A stretch of DNA of 64,000 nucleotides from Paenibacillus sp. JNUCC-31 (GTDB taxonomy: Bacteria; Bacillota; Bacilli; Paenibacillales; Paenibacillaceae). The position numbers and the translations under genes are program-made. Where the stretch lies: the NCBI RefSeq assembly GCF_014844075.1, contig NZ_CP062165.1:1240001-1304000 (forward strand), read 5' to 3'. Below are positions 15,903-23,982 of this stretch, piece after piece. How positions within the stretch are numbered: the stretch's first letter is position 1; every line of letters begins with the position of its first letter. Under the pieces are notes generated by a model that saw only the letters and a list, made by a program, of their open reading frames with translations, had not been told where the DNA came from and did not search any database.

Positions 15903-16889
15903 TTAAAAATTCTTAAATTCTGCACTTCCTGGCTTACCATCAATAGTGTATTTCACTATAAATTTGTCTGGGCGCATATTATTACCTGAATAAACTATTT
16001 CAATTTCAACAGTTACCTTTTTAGGAGGTTTCTCTTTCAGAGCAACAGCCCATTTATTTTCAAGTTTCTTAAATTTTTTCTGATTTACCTCTGATAATTG
16101 CGAAACTAAATTATCGACTTTAGGTGATCCTCCAAACCTATCACCTGCTAAGTGACCTGCCTCATCTTTTCCTTTTATTTTTCCTGGTGTATTTCTGCTG
16201 TGAGATAATCTGCCAGTTCTCTTAGTTAATTGTAAGCTGTCCGTTTCAAACTTAGTAATTCTACTATTCCCATCTGTTTCATAAAAATAATCATACTCGC
16301 CAGTTTTATAGCTAATATTAGGCTTTAACTTGTTTTTTCTTCCGTTTGTATACTGTTCGTTTTCACCTACTAATGTTTTATCGTTACTTATTGAATATTC
16401 TTTACCCGTCCCCTCAGTGCCTTCCAGTTTATCCTTCGGTTTGTTTGTATTCTCCTCTGGTTTCTCCGGTTTGGATGATTTAGGCGGTTTCGTATCGCCT
16501 TGCGGTTTGCCTTCGTCCTTTTTCTTCGTTGAAGATGGCTTCCAGGTATTCACTTCATTAGGCGTTTCATTTTTTTCTGGTTTCGTCTTTGGTGTCGTGC
16601 TTGGTTTCGACGTTGTCGTTGAATTTCCTTCATTCTTTTTCGAAGAAGTTGAACTACCCGAACTTGTTTTCGACTTCGGCGGGTTCTCTACAGGCTTAGA
16701 GGTTGATCCTCCCCCACTGTTTGCTGTCTTTCCATTCCCCGAAGCCGTCTCACCTGTTTTGTTCGTCTTATTATTGCTCCAATGACTTCCTCCACCAGAT
16801 ACGATTCGCATCTTCTGACTTTCTTCCCAATACTTTTTCACAAAGCTCTTCACTTTGGGCACTAAGGGCGAAGACGGGCTCGTGCTCAC
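15903..16889 (-). CDS. Orphan linker-toxin module, DNA/RNA non-specific endonuclease (copy 2)
   Basis: 328 codons from a nominal GTG. The frame is open to about 16960 and encodes SAGGLVGPVRSIPQASG, matching the start of the module at 1243-2367. The stalk (SHWSNNKTNKTGE to EGTEGTGKE near residue 150) belongs to that second linker family. The toxin (about 155-328) has DEAGHLAGDRFGGSP (242-256, H246), SEVNQ and LENKW, as in Endonuclease_NS_2. So the same toxin type exists on two different linker families in this array (compare 7583-8632), direct evidence of toxin-domain shuffling. YezG-type immunity follows. Confidence 0.75.
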   Translation of the reverse strand: MSTSPSSPLVPKVKSFVKKYWEESQKMRIVSGGGSHWSNNKTNKTGETASGNGKTANSGGGSTSKPVENPPKSKTSSGSSTSSKKNEGNSTTTSKPSTTPKTKPEKNETPNEVNTWKPSSTKKKDEGKPQGDTKPPKSSKPEKPEENTNKPKDKLEGTEGTGKEYSISNDKTLVGENEQYTNGRKNKLKPNISYKTGEYDYFYETDGNSRITKFETDSLQLTKRTGRLSHSRNTPGKIKGKDEAGHLAGDRFGGSPKVDNLVSQLSEVNQKKFKKLENKWAVALKEKPPKKVTVEIEIVYSGNNMRPDKFIVKYTIDGKPGSAEFKNF

Positions 16890-16984
16890 TTTGGGCGGCG
16901 TTGCTCCACTTGCCTGCGGGATAGACCGGACCGGGCCTACAAGACCACCTGCCGAACCTCTCTTGTTCTTAAAATTAACTTGAG

Positions 16985-17045
16985 TATTCCGTTACATCAA
17001 ACAGGTTAATTATGGTCAGATACTACCGTAATTGGCCTGTTTTTT
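16985..17045. repeat. Short inverted copy R3 of the post-immunity element
   Basis: About 60 bases corresponding to the hairpin and the GTAACGGAATA block of the 190-base element, in opposite orientation to the other three copies. The hairpin is followed by TTTTTTG on the plus strand. The remaining 130 bases of the element are missing. Confidence 0.65.
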
Positions 17046-17257
17046 GTTATCTTTGTTTTCTTGCGTTTTTTTAAATTTACTCCCAACTATAGAATAATCC
17101 GCACCGATAGAAAGGATGGAATGGAAATAAATATCATTATTTGAATAAATACCACTGTAATTAAGAGTATCGGCTAAAGCCAAGGGTTTACATGTCATCC
17201 CTAACTTAACTGAACCTTTCAGTGATTGTTATTATGAAGAAAAAACTCTGCCTTTGG

Positions 17258-17524
17258 TTAAACTATAGGGTGGATACGATCAACATGATGCGATGCTAAA
17301 TTACAAGCTATTGTTTCTGGAGAAGGAAAAGCTTCATCGTTTTCTCCTAAATGACTCATAATATCAAACAATACACCCCGATCATTCATGCTTAAGCCGT
17401 AGCATTTTCGAAGCATGTGAGGATAGGGAATGTAGTATTGATTTCGTTGGAATTGAACGTTAAAGTTATGCCATTCCATATCTACCGCCCATTCAATCAA
17501 TCTTTCTTGAATACTCTCTGGCAT
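17258..17524 (-). pseudogene. Truncated HTH/replication-protein-like fragment
   Basis: 88 codons encoding MEWHNFNVQFQRNQYYIPYPH, YGLSMNDRGVLFDIMSHLGEN and AFPSPETIACNL. The segment resembles the start of winged-helix proteins of plasmid/phage RepA or DnaD-like type (YGLSxxDRxVLxDIxSH, then AFPSxxTIA), where a second helix and a conserved Arg-rich strand should follow. Here it ends soon after at IHPIV. It is therefore probably a broken foreign gene stranded between two modules. The plus-strand stretch 17525-17820 shows nothing I can identify. Confidence 0.4.
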
Positions 17525-17820
17525 TGGAACTACGTTCTCTCTGAAAGAATTTTCTTAGGTGAGAGAAAACCCGATTTCCCGAAACGTCACTCCTTACTGT
17601 TCTATGTCAAACTGGTCGTCACCAGGTTTATTGACTTGCACAGTAACTATCACGGCAAACAGCCAGATTGTTGCATACAATTTACAGATAAGCCCTGACA
17701 ATATGAATAGTCGATCTATCCATCCAAGAGGGTGCGATGGTTTAGACAATTATCTATCGGTGCGGCGTATGCTAAAGTTGCATAACATTTTGAAAATCCT
17801 ATGAGAAAACGAACATAACA

Positions 17821-18013
17821 AAAAAACATATCAATTATGGTGGTATCTGACCATAATTGATCTGTTCAATGTAACGGAATAGCGTCATTTAGGTTATAAA
17901 ATTAAAGCATTTTATGAGCGTACAACAGATATGAAGAAATCTTTATACGGGTATTTCATGAGTTATATGTGTTATCGGTTTAATGATGCGTTCATTCGAC
18001 ACTGGGTAGCCCC
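17821..18013. repeat. Post-immunity repeat element, copy R4
   Basis: Third long copy, starting about 43 bases after the SUKH gene stop (18056). Its hairpin has perfect 10-bp arms, CAATTATGGT and ACCATAATTG, followed on the minus strand by TTTTTTTGTTATG, so it also terminates the VgrG-toxin operon transcript. Confidence 0.75.
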
Positions 18014-18055
18014 ACACAACAAAAATTAACTGTGTTACACCCCTTAATAATCCAA

Positions 18056-18493
18056 CTATTCTTCTATCTCATCGTGTAGCTTTTCTAAAAACCCCCCAAA
18101 ATCCTTAGCAAGGAAATACATATTGCCTAAATCTTCAGGGTCTTCATCATGAATCCAAAAATAAACATCTCCAAAATGCTTTTCAGTAAGACCTAAGCAA
18201 ATCTGATTACCACCAGAATCATCTGCAATCGGAATAAATCCTGCGTCTAATATATCATCAAATATATCAACTTTTTTGTCTAAATTATCGTACATTTCAC
18301 CAATACCATAGAAAATATTTACCATACCAATGCCTTGCTCTTTAGAGATAGTAAAGTAATAGGGTTTAGGATATCCCCCATTGTATTTCAATAAAAATTC
18401 TCGATATTGTTGGGGAAGTTGAACTCCGTTTATTCTTTCAAAGTCTTGAAGTCTAGATTCTGTTAAAACCTCATTACTTCCTTGAATCTCCAA
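18056..18493 (-). CDS. SUKH-1/SMI1-KNR4 immunity protein
   Basis: 145 residues from a TTG with a strong GGAGGAG upstream. Classical SUKH-1 signatures are visible: LTESRLQDFERINGVQLPQQYREFLLKYNGGYPKPYYF (N-terminal helix, LPxxYxxFLLxYNGG), then IPIADDSGGNQICLGL and VYFWIHDEDPED. It starts two bases after the WHH-nuclease VgrG gene and must protect the producer from that toxin. It is the only immunity gene in the array attached to a full-length VgrG. Confidence 0.9.
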   Translation of the reverse strand: MEIQGSNEVLTESRLQDFERINGVQLPQQYREFLLKYNGGYPKPYYFTISKEQGIGMVNIFYGIGEMYDNLDKKVDIFDDILDAGFIPIADDSGGNQICLGLTEKHFGDVYFWIHDEDPEDLGNMYFLAKDFGGFLEKLHDEIEE

Positions 18494-18495
18494 TT

Positions 18496-21400
18496 TTAAT
18501 CTCCTCCTGTTCCATTTACAATGGACTGCCCGCCCATATGCTTAAATTCGTCGTGTACATCTTTTTCAACTAGTACCATTGTCTTGCCATCTTCCATATG
18601 GTGCCATGTGTACCCTTCTGGCGGTTTATTTTTTTCAGGTACAGATGGATTAGATGTTTTACTAAGCCCTGCCTCTTTATTTGCCGCCTCATAATCTTTC
18701 GGATAATTTTTAGGCTGTGCATACTCTATTTTTACTGGCTTTACATCTGGATGATAATACTTAGAAAAATCAGGGTATCCATTTGGGTAACTTACCGATA
18801 CTCCTTTTTTATTGGTGTACGTCCAGACTCCTTTTTCATCAATAGAAATGTGTCCACCTTTAGCATACCACTTTTCAGGAATACGAGCATATTTGGGTTT
18901 TGTCGCCATTATTTCTTCTGTGAAATCTGACAGTTCTAATTTCCCTGTCTTTTTACCCGTCCCCTCAGGACCTTCTTGATTTTCCTTAGGTTTAGCATCA
19001 TTTTCCTTTGGCTGTAAAGGCTTAGTGTCTTCTTTTGGCTTAGAAAGATCTTTATCATTCGTTGAAGATGGTTTCCAGGTATTCACTTCATTCGGTGTTT
19101 TATTGTTAACCGGATTCGATTTCGAACTTTCTGGCTTCGGTGTTGCATCTTTCGGCTTCGCACTTGAACCGTCTTTGTCCTTATTCGAAGAGTTCGGTTT
19201 TGAGCCTCCTGGTTTCTCAGGCACGGCGGTTGAACCGGGTTTTACCGTCGGCTCCGGAGTTTCGGGCGCAGTCTTGGGAGGTTTCCCGGCATTGGAACCG
19301 ACTCCATCTTCACCGCTGGTTTTCCATAAGGTGCCTGAACTTGGTTTTTTCGAATCATGATTCGATAAGAAGCCCCCCGGGACAATACCAACCCTCTGAC
19401 TCTCTTCCCATTTTTTCTGAATAAATGACTTCGCTGTGGCTAACCCGTTACCTACACTCGTCTTCTTACTCGCCGCTTCCGCATTCTGGATGTTTCTCAT
19501 CATCTGGCTGGTTGCCGAGTTCATCGCTGGGCTCTTAGACATACTCTTGCCACTGTACATGCTGCCCACGACCATTTGCACGCCCATACCGACTTGATTC
19601 CATTTGAGCATAGTGATCATCATCTGGGCATAGGAATCTGAAACGGGTTCACCTGTAAAGGGGTGAATCCCCAACTCAAACGCCTTAATCTGCAGTTGGT
19701 ATATATCCTGCACAGGTTCCACGGGATGTGGGTCCTGTTTCAGCGTGGCATAATCCAGGCTACCTTTATCCTTCTCATACGCTTGCATGGCGGCATGGTC
19801 GCTATCCCCATTTTCGCCCACGGGCTTCCATATTTTCCATTCGTAATCATATGCCATACGGTAGCCCTTTTCCATGTTCGCCTGCTGTTGTTGATACACC
19901 CACTTTTTCTTAATCGGTTCAGAAATCTGATGGACGAACGTACTAATCTCCTGATGTTGCTGATGCAGTTTCTTAATAAAGTCTGGAAACGACGTCGCCG
20001 TAGACAATTCACGTGCTGCTGTCAGCACCTTGCCCAGTAAGTTGCGCTTGGCATCCTGCTCATCTTGCACGAATTGGGTGAACCCGGCTTTCAATCGATC
20101 TAGCAAGCTAAGCGCCGAAGGCTTGAATGACCCCACTTTCGGTACACCCGAGATCACACCCGCTGCTACGGCAGCAATACCTACGCCTTGAACTATCGCA
20201 CTTACAGCTCCGCCAAGGGCACCCACGATGGGAATCATAGCGGTAATGGCTAACGCTGTGCCAAATAAGGACGCTTCCTTCATGCTCGTTGTGGATGCCT
20301 GCACAGTGGCTTCCGTCTTGGCAGCCAGCGCCGCAGCCTGAGCCGCTTCGTATTGCTCCAGTGGAATCAGTGGAGGCTCTGGCTCCGGAGGTAAATCAGC
20401 GACGTGCACAGGTGCCTTGTTGCTGCCCTCCTGCTGAATCTGGGCTGCGCGTACATCGGCCTGTCCATCCAGTATGAAGCTGCTCCCTCCGCCCATCAGC
20501 CAGATCGCTTCTGGCGAAGAACCCTGAATCTGTCCAGCTTCCAGCGCAATGTTGCCTCCCTGAATCGAAAGGTTACCAGGACTGGACAATACCACGCCCT
20601 GATCGTTAAGGGTGATCGTCAGACCTGATCCTGCCTGCACCTTCACCTCCTCAGGCGACATGCCGACCGAAGGCCCGGCAGGATGACCCATAACCTTATG
20701 ATCCGTGCCACCTCCAACAGAACGTTTGCCTTCCGGAACGGAATGGCGAATATACGCCCCGGATTCCAGACTCTCGGGGAAATACAGTTCTACGGTATCC
20801 CCGATCTCTGGCATCATGTACAGCCCGCTATGTCCTTCCGCTGCATAGGTTGGTGCTACTGGATATGGGCATGAGGCACCTTGCATCATTAGGCCATCGT
20901 CCATAGGCAATTTGATTTGTACGTGATCCTGTATCACCCGGACAACTTCTCCGTACAGGGACAGACCGATCAGATCTGAAAGCTCACATCTCGGTGTACG
21001 CATCTGCTCTTCCAACATCATACGGTAGGAGGTCATCAGAAGACCTGATTCCAGACGCGATATAGCTTCAACGACCGTGAGCTCCCTGCCGTCAGGAAAT
21101 TCAACCTTGTCACCCAGCGCATAGGTTTCGGCACTGTCCATCGTATACTGTAGAATACCCTGATTACCCTTGGGACTTCGGATCACATATTTCTCCTCAA
21201 CCTCTGAACCATACCATCGCATTTCTCCCAGCTCTTTCCGGACACGATAGGATTGATCTTGTGGCCATTTCCATAACCTTCCTGTCGGTAGACCAAAAAA
21301 GATCTTGGGTGAGGCAGCCGTCACTTCGGGAACTAAGAACGTGCCAAACCGGGATGCGAGCCTTCGCAGAAACATCCAGTCGGTTTCTTTATATTGTAAA

Positions 21401-21873
21401 ACAAGTCCGCTTAATTGGGTATTCCCCGTTACCTGATCTATAACGTCAGAATATCGGTATGGTTTCATAATGAATCGGACAAGCTCTCCAAATGTCCAAC
21501 CCCTGTTTTGGAAGGCCCGTTCTGCAATATGAATATCCATCTGATATGTATTAGATAACGCTTCGATCTCAAATCGATATATTCCTCCAGACAGATGAAC
21601 CTTAAGAGACGTCATGACACCATGGAAGAGACGTCTTACAGACTTTCCTGCTTCATCAACTTGCCTGAGCACAATCGGTTCCCCTTCAGCCTGAATGCGA
21701 AGGATACCCGGACCATCTTCTTCAGGAATGACTCCACTGACGTACAACTTCGCGTGCTCGTTCACCTGACGTGTAATGCGTACTTCTTCCAACCATTGGG
21801 CCTTATATGGCCAATACAGGCGAAGTTGTTCGTATCCAATACGATCTTGTAGAACCTTTGTCAATTCGTCCAT
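18496..21873 (-). CDS. VgrG-like spike fused to WHH-type HNH nuclease toxin
   Basis: 1125 residues. Residues 1-300 resemble the gpD-like part of VgrG/Pvc8 (TDWMFLRRLASRFGTFLVPE at 165-183), and 300-370 an OB-fold-like region (MMPEIGDTVELYFP). Residues 400-475 form a beta-helix-like stretch. Then come a hydrophobic Gly/Ala segment (531-576), a conserved linker (577-835), a Pro/Lys/Ser stalk (836-965), EGPEGTG (967-973) and the toxin (975-1125). The toxin has GYTWHH (W1090, H1091, H1092) and H1107, the WHH signature of HNH/Endo VII DNases. It lies two bases after the PAAR-like gene. It would be the loaded spike that carries the nuclease into target cells. Linker and junction are shared with the downstream orphan modules. 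Confidence 0.88.
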   Translation of the reverse strand: MDELTKVLQDRIGYEQLRLYWPYKAQWLEEVRITRQVNEHAKLYVSGVIPEEDGPGILRIQAEGEPIVLRQVDEAGKSVRRLFHGVMTSLKVHLSGGIYRFEIEALSNTYQMDIHIAERAFQNRGWTFGELVRFIMKPYRYSDVIDQVTGNTQLSGLVLQYKETDWMFLRRLASRFGTFLVPEVTAASPKIFFGLPTGRLWKWPQDQSYRVRKELGEMRWYGSEVEEKYVIRSPKGNQGILQYTMDSAETYALGDKVEFPDGRELTVVEAISRLESGLLMTSYRMMLEEQMRTPRCELSDLIGLSLYGEVVRVIQDHVQIKLPMDDGLMMQGASCPYPVAPTYAAEGHSGLYMMPEIGDTVELYFPESLESGAYIRHSVPEGKRSVGGGTDHKVMGHPAGPSVGMSPEEVKVQAGSGLTITLNDQGVVLSSPGNLSIQGGNIALEAGQIQGSSPEAIWLMGGGSSFILDGQADVRAAQIQQEGSNKAPVHVADLPPEPEPPLIPLEQYEAAQAAALAAKTEATVQASTTSMKEASLFGTALAITAMIPIVGALGGAVSAIVQGVGIAAVAAGVISGVPKVGSFKPSALSLLDRLKAGFTQFVQDEQDAKRNLLGKVLTAARELSTATSFPDFIKKLHQQHQEISTFVHQISEPIKKKWVYQQQQANMEKGYRMAYDYEWKIWKPVGENGDSDHAAMQAYEKDKGSLDYATLKQDPHPVEPVQDIYQLQIKAFELGIHPFTGEPVSDSYAQMMITMLKWNQVGMGVQMVVGSMYSGKSMSKSPAMNSATSQMMRNIQNAEAASKKTSVGNGLATAKSFIQKKWEESQRVGIVPGGFLSNHDSKKPSSGTLWKTSGEDGVGSNAGKPPKTAPETPEPTVKPGSTAVPEKPGGSKPNSSNKDKDGSSAKPKDATPKPESSKSNPVNNKTPNEVNTWKPSSTNDKDLSKPKEDTKPLQPKENDAKPKENQEGPEGTGKKTGKLELSDFTEEIMATKPKYARIPEKWYAKGGHISIDEKGVWTYTNKKGVSVSYPNGYPDFSKYYHPDVKPVKIEYAQPKNYPKDYEAANKEAGLSKTSNPSVPEKNKPPEGYTWHHMEDGKTMVLVEKDVHDEFKHMGGQSIVNGTGGD

Positions 21874-21875
21874 GG

Positions 21876-22310
21876 CTAGAAGTCCAATTGCTGCCCGTCA
21901 TCTTCAATCACGATATCTCCACCATACAGACACTTATGCGTACATTGACTGAGCAGGGCTGCTTTCCCTTCTACCTCGGTATCTCCCTTGCCATGCAGCC
22001 AGGGCATGGTCAAAACGGGCGTACACGGGGCTTTCTTGACTCCATAAATATCAACCATTGTACTGGTCTCTACAGCAGGATTCAGTAGATTGGAGCAGTT
22101 GCCGAAAGAACCGATATGTATGCCGGGAATGTAATCCTCGACCGTCATTTGTGCCTTGCCTTTAATATAAACCCCATGACTGAATGGAATTTTCAAACGT
22201 GTTCGTTGTGTGCCGCAGTTGCATTTCAAAATTGCGCCAGCAACGACATAGCTTTTAGGTGCATCTCCAGCACTTTGAATCTGCGTGTCTAATTCTTGTT
22301 TTAGCGCCAT
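21876..22310 (-). CDS. PAAR-like DUF4280 spike-tip protein
   Basis: 144 residues. The DUF4280 layout is clear: AGAILKCNCGT near residue 25, FGNCSN, KAPCTPV and SQCTHKCLYGGDI, giving spaced cysteines that can bind a metal at the tip, and a C-terminal GG-I-x-I strand as in PAAR proteins. PAAR proteins sharpen the VgrG trimer and seat on its end. The position between the DUF1629-like gene and the VgrG-toxin, two bases from the latter, fits a tip dedicated to that spike. Confidence 0.88.
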   Translation of the reverse strand: MALKQELDTQIQSAGDAPKSYVVAGAILKCNCGTQRTRLKIPFSHGVYIKGKAQMTVEDYIPGIHIGSFGNCSNLLNPAVETSTMVDIYGVKKAPCTPVLTMPWLHGKGDTEVEGKAALLSQCTHKCLYGGDIVIEDDGQQLDF

Positions 22311-22325
22311 CTTACTCTCTCCCTT

Positions 22326-22841
22326 CTAAGCTGTTAGCTCCTGTTCCAGCTTCACCAGTCGAACACCTGTGATATCCCGACGCAGAATACTCTCTGCCAA
22401 TGCAAGATTCACGATCATGACCGTTTCGCGCAGGTCCACTAATTGGAACAAAGGGACCTCTACCATTTCTCGTCTAAGAACGATCTGTTCCAAACTGCCG
22501 TCTATGCGCCGCTTTGTATGAGGTGACAGCACATTTGCAAGTTCTGGCGGATGAATCGCCCAATATGTTTCCTGGGTCATACGCTCCCTGTCCGTAAGGA
22601 CAGCCGCCCTGCGCTTCAGGCGGGGCTGATATAGCGTTAACACTTCAAGTAAACGATCTGATACGAGCGGAATCGGATGTTCCATATAATCCGTATAATC
22701 CACATGAACTCCACCGCGGACATTCAAGCTGATCGCCCTAAGATCGATGTTGGAATCCTGAAAAGCCTGACTCCATACCCTTCGCTGAAGTTCACCTACG
22801 GGCTCAGTCTCAGCGCGATGAATCCATCTCAAATCTGCCAT
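22326..22841 (-). CDS. DUF1629/Imm11-like protein, possible spike adaptor
   Basis: 171 residues, no signal or membrane segment. The C-terminal part (VEVPLFQLVDLRETVMIVNLALAESILRRDITGVRLVKLE) has the layout of the DUF1629/Imm11 group, where a final strand-helix reads (L/F)xL....v.vs..lae.l....(I/L)tGv.f..L. It sits between the pentapeptide gene, whose stop it overlaps, and the PAAR-like gene. In such an operon it may be a chaperone or adaptor for the spike rather than an immunity protein. Family assignment is moderate and function unknown. Confidence 0.5.
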   Translation of the reverse strand: MADLRWIHRAETEPVGELQRRVWSQAFQDSNIDLRAISLNVRGGVHVDYTDYMEHPIPLVSDRLLEVLTLYQPRLKRRAAVLTDRERMTQETYWAIHPPELANVLSPHTKRRIDGSLEQIVLRREMVEVPLFQLVDLRETVMIVNLALAESILRRDITGVRLVKLEQELTA

Positions 22842-23947
22842 TAAGCGAAAGTATTGGATAACCCTGTCCTCCCTTCGACATTGTCAAAAATCGCCCCTTC
22901 AATATTGGCATTACTCCACAGTGTATCTACCAGATTAGCTCCGCTGAAGTTGGCACCTCGAAGGTCAGCCCCTCTAAAATCTGCTCCTTTCAGGTTTGAA
23001 TTCTTGAAGTTAACTGCATCATACCCAGGTCCCTGTACAAGTCCCTCTGGGCGTCCCATATCTCCAACTACACCTCTGAATACAGCCCCTTGTAGGGAGC
23101 AACCACTGAAATCCGCTCCATAAATAAGACTATTTGAGAAGTTCACCCCTTCCATTTCACAATTCCGCCAGCGTGTGCCCACAAGCATGCAACGTTGAAA
23201 ATCGGTCAATTTCAAATCTATATTCTCAAATCTGCTGAAACGAAAGTCCAAGTCGCTGCACTCCATTTCCGCCATACTCAGTCCTTGAAAATACGCATAC
23301 ATGACAGCAATACCATTGCTTTCCTCCAGTTCCTCGCCAATTTCTTCAATGCTTCGCTCTCTCTGATCCAATCGGAATACGCATTCGCTCGCATCAAGAT
23401 ACTCCCCTACACGTACTTCGAAGTTATGTTCAAGTTTCATTTGCAAATGCAATTCCATGTCTTCTAGCAAATAGCCGCATCGTCGGATGAAATAGACGAG
23501 ATACCGGTTCACCAAAGGTACCTGCTGCAACCGAATACCTTCCAGTTCCACAGCCGTCACGGCACCTTGATAAGAAGCTAAAGTCTGTTTCAATCTTTCG
23601 ATCATCCGTTCTACACATTCATAGGCCCATTGTGCAGAATAGAACGCTCGAACTGGCCTGCGGTCCAGCAACCACGACGAATCACAAGCCTCAACCAGCA
23701 CATTCATCGCCCCACCCAGTACTTCCGTTCGCAATATAGAGTACTGGATGTAGGCGATTTTCTCTTTTGTCCTAACCTCTTGAGCAAGCGCAACTTCTTT
23801 AATAAACTCTCTGAAATGTTCCATATATTCTGCCGTCAATTCGGTTGATCTGCTCTCTAATGTACGCCTTAAATCCTCCATCAGCCTGACTCGCTCTGGC
23901 TCCACCTGATCGGCATAAAAGTGCTTCAACGAATCCTTTCGGTTCAT
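22841..23947 (-). CDS. Pentapeptide-repeat protein with long helical N-terminus
   Basis: 368 residues. Residues 1-210 look alpha-helical and charged. From about 228 to 358 there are pentapeptide repeats (for example NLKGADFRGADLRGANFSGANLVD), forming a beta-helix. Its stop overlaps the start of the next gene, and it follows VgrG1 by 35 bases. Pentapeptide proteins accompany some T6SS spikes as adaptors. Its place between the spike and tip genes suggests a loading or adaptor role, which is inference. It is not closely similar to the immunity-type pentapeptide protein at 628-1230. Confidence 0.65.
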   Translation of the reverse strand: MNRKDSLKHFYADQVEPERVRLMEDLRRTLESRSTELTAEYMEHFREFIKEVALAQEVRTKEKIAYIQYSILRTEVLGGAMNVLVEACDSSWLLDRRPVRAFYSAQWAYECVERMIERLKQTLASYQGAVTAVELEGIRLQQVPLVNRYLVYFIRRCGYLLEDMELHLQMKLEHNFEVRVGEYLDASECVFRLDQRERSIEEIGEELEESNGIAVMYAYFQGLSMAEMECSDLDFRFSRFENIDLKLTDFQRCMLVGTRWRNCEMEGVNFSNSLIYGADFSGCSLQGAVFRGVVGDMGRPEGLVQGPGYDAVNFKNSNLKGADFRGADLRGANFSGANLVDTLWSNANIEGAIFDNVEGRTGLSNTFA

Positions 23948-23982
23948 TTGCTCCCCCCTCCCTCGACTACAAATACATATGT

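Noticed and set aside
17016-17198. 60-codon minus-strand frame
   Set aside because: It begins in nondescript sequence and runs into the R3 hairpin; no coding support.
433-18013. CRISPR array
   Set aside because: The repeats are 190 bases long, few, widely spaced and sit after immunity genes; there are no cas genes.
18496-21873. Rhs or CdiA protein
   Set aside because: No YD repeats, no two-partner secretion domain and no VENN motif; the trunk is VgrG-like.
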